Assembly: GCA_023231425.1 (NCBI GenBank)
Contig: JALNVI010000004.1
Span: 1-64,000, forward strand
Source of the DNA: Desulforhopalus sp.
GTDB lineage: Bacteria > Desulfobacterota > Desulfobulbia > Desulfobulbales > Desulfocapsaceae
Reading direction: 5' to 3'
Length of the DNA: 64,000 bases
Part shown: piece after piece, positions 63,527 to 64,000 of the stretch
How the letters are laid out: every line of letters begins with the position of its first letter
Numbering within the stretch: position 1 is the stretch's first letter
Position numbers and translations under genes: made by a program
The notes under the pieces: generated by a model
Databases searched by the model: none
Seen by the model: only the letters and a program-made list of their open reading frames with translations
Told to the model about the DNA's origin: nothing

Positions 63527-64000
63527 TTAAAGAAAACCTTGCACGAATTAATGCACAGATAGCTGCTGCAGCAGGCCAGGCAGGAAGAAAGGTCGAAGAT
63601 ATCCAGCTTGTTGCTGTCTCAAAAATCAAGCCGGTGGAGCTGATGATCGAGGCCCTGAACTGTGGCCAGAAGGTCTTTGGTGAAAACTACGTTCAGGAGG
63701 TGCAGGAGAAACGCCCGGCTCTGCCCGCCGAAGGGAAAATTCATTTCATCGGTCATCTCCAGTCCAATAAGGCGAAAATCGCCGCCGAGTTCTGCGACAT
63801 GGTAGAGACAGTAGATAACATAAAACTCGCCCGTAAACTCAATCATCATCTTGACCTGCTTGGCCGTGAGCTGGAGATTCTGATTCAGGTCAACATTGGC
63901 GAAGACCCGGCGAAGTCAGGTGTGGACGCAGCAGAAGCGGAGCAACTGCTCGAAGAGGTGCTCACCCTGCCCCGCCTCCACGTGAAGGGCCTGATGACCA
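63523..64000 (+). CDS. PLP homeostasis protein (YggS family), partial
   Basis: Open to the right edge (159 codons). GAGGAACC before ATG 63523. PLP lysine in LVAVSKIKP near residue 34, then CGQKVFGENYVQE and FIGHLQSNKAK, all YggS signatures. Alanine-racemase-like barrel binding PLP without known catalysis. Coupled to tatD by a 4-nt overlap. Confidence 0.95.
   Translation, partial: MIKENLARINAQIAAAAGQAGRKVEDIQLVAVSKIKPVELMIEALNCGQKVFGENYVQEVQEKRPALPAEGKIHFIGHLQSNKAKIAAEFCDMVETVDNIKLARKLNHHLDLLGRELEILIQVNIGEDPAKSGVDAAEAEQLLEEVLTLPRLHVKGLMT

Noticed and set aside
1..64000. tRNA or rRNA genes
   Set aside because: No cloverleaf T-loop or rRNA core sequence was recognised by eye on either strand; a tRNA scan would settle it.

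Overview
The window looks like a chromosomal segment of an anaerobic, probably sulfate- or sulfur-metabolising member of the Desulfobacterota (a Desulfobulbales-like organism is the best guess, from gene content only). Supporting content: a periplasmic Hyb-type [NiFe] hydrogenase, hybrid cluster protein with a partner ferredoxin and an HcpR-like site, a flavodiiron protein, a double-cubane-cluster reductase with its ATPase activator, many housekeeping genes of proteobacterial type, and an MglA/Roadblock GTPase module. No rRNA, tRNA, CRISPR array, prophage or intact transposase gene was recognised.

Layout: 1-1.9 kb hybO-hybA (minus, running off the left edge); 1.9-3.2 kb gene-free; 3.2-9.1 kb cmoB, a SLOG-like protein, lplA, a 2-hydroxyacid dehydrogenase and a divergent TetR/FrnE pair with a recognisable operator and promoter; 9.7-13.8 kb a decaying stretch (orphan XRE protein, frameshifted response regulator, YitT protein, M20 amidohydrolase pseudogene split by a 45-bp element); 13.8-16.9 kb a minus operon of a Gate-domain membrane protein, an 18-repeat MORN protein and a DUF4177-like protein; 17.2-24 kb sixA, argJ, cls, a phosphoesterase, ppk2 and a DyP peroxidase; 24.5-27.6 kb two lipoproteins and a duplicated Lrp regulator; 27.8-34.2 kb secA, argS, alr and two small membrane proteins (minus); 34.9-37.4 kb double-cubane-cluster protein and activator; 37.5-41.9 kb a ferredoxin-uvrB-acyltransferase-cbiA/dsrN operon; 42.1-49.7 kb flavodiiron protein, rhodanese/metallo-beta-lactamase fusion, hcp and ferredoxin; 50.1-52.2 kb small redox and transport genes; 52.4-56.8 kb the branched-chain amino acid genes leuA (minus) and ilvBN (plus), with a Leu-codon leader peptide and terminator before leuA; 57-58.7 kb psd, rsmD, coaD; 58.9-62.4 kb Roadblock, MglA-type GTPase and a very acidic 749-residue protein (minus); 62.7-64 kb tatD and the start of the YggS family gene.

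The most unusual signal is not a gene. At least a dozen intergenic copies of one palindromic element (45 bp in its shortest form, about 140-270 bp in long forms) are scattered from 5 kb to 62 kb. The ends are inverted repeats near GGGTACCTTGAAT / ATTCAAGGTACCC, four copies show 4-5 bp target duplications (one further copy has a 3/4 match), copies occur in both orientations, one interrupts the amidohydrolase gene, and the interior carries 0 to 6 tandem copies of an 18-bp unit. It behaves like a MITE or REP-like family without a visible transposase. The second strong signal is the leuA attenuator, where leader codons are complementary to the terminator's 5' arm.
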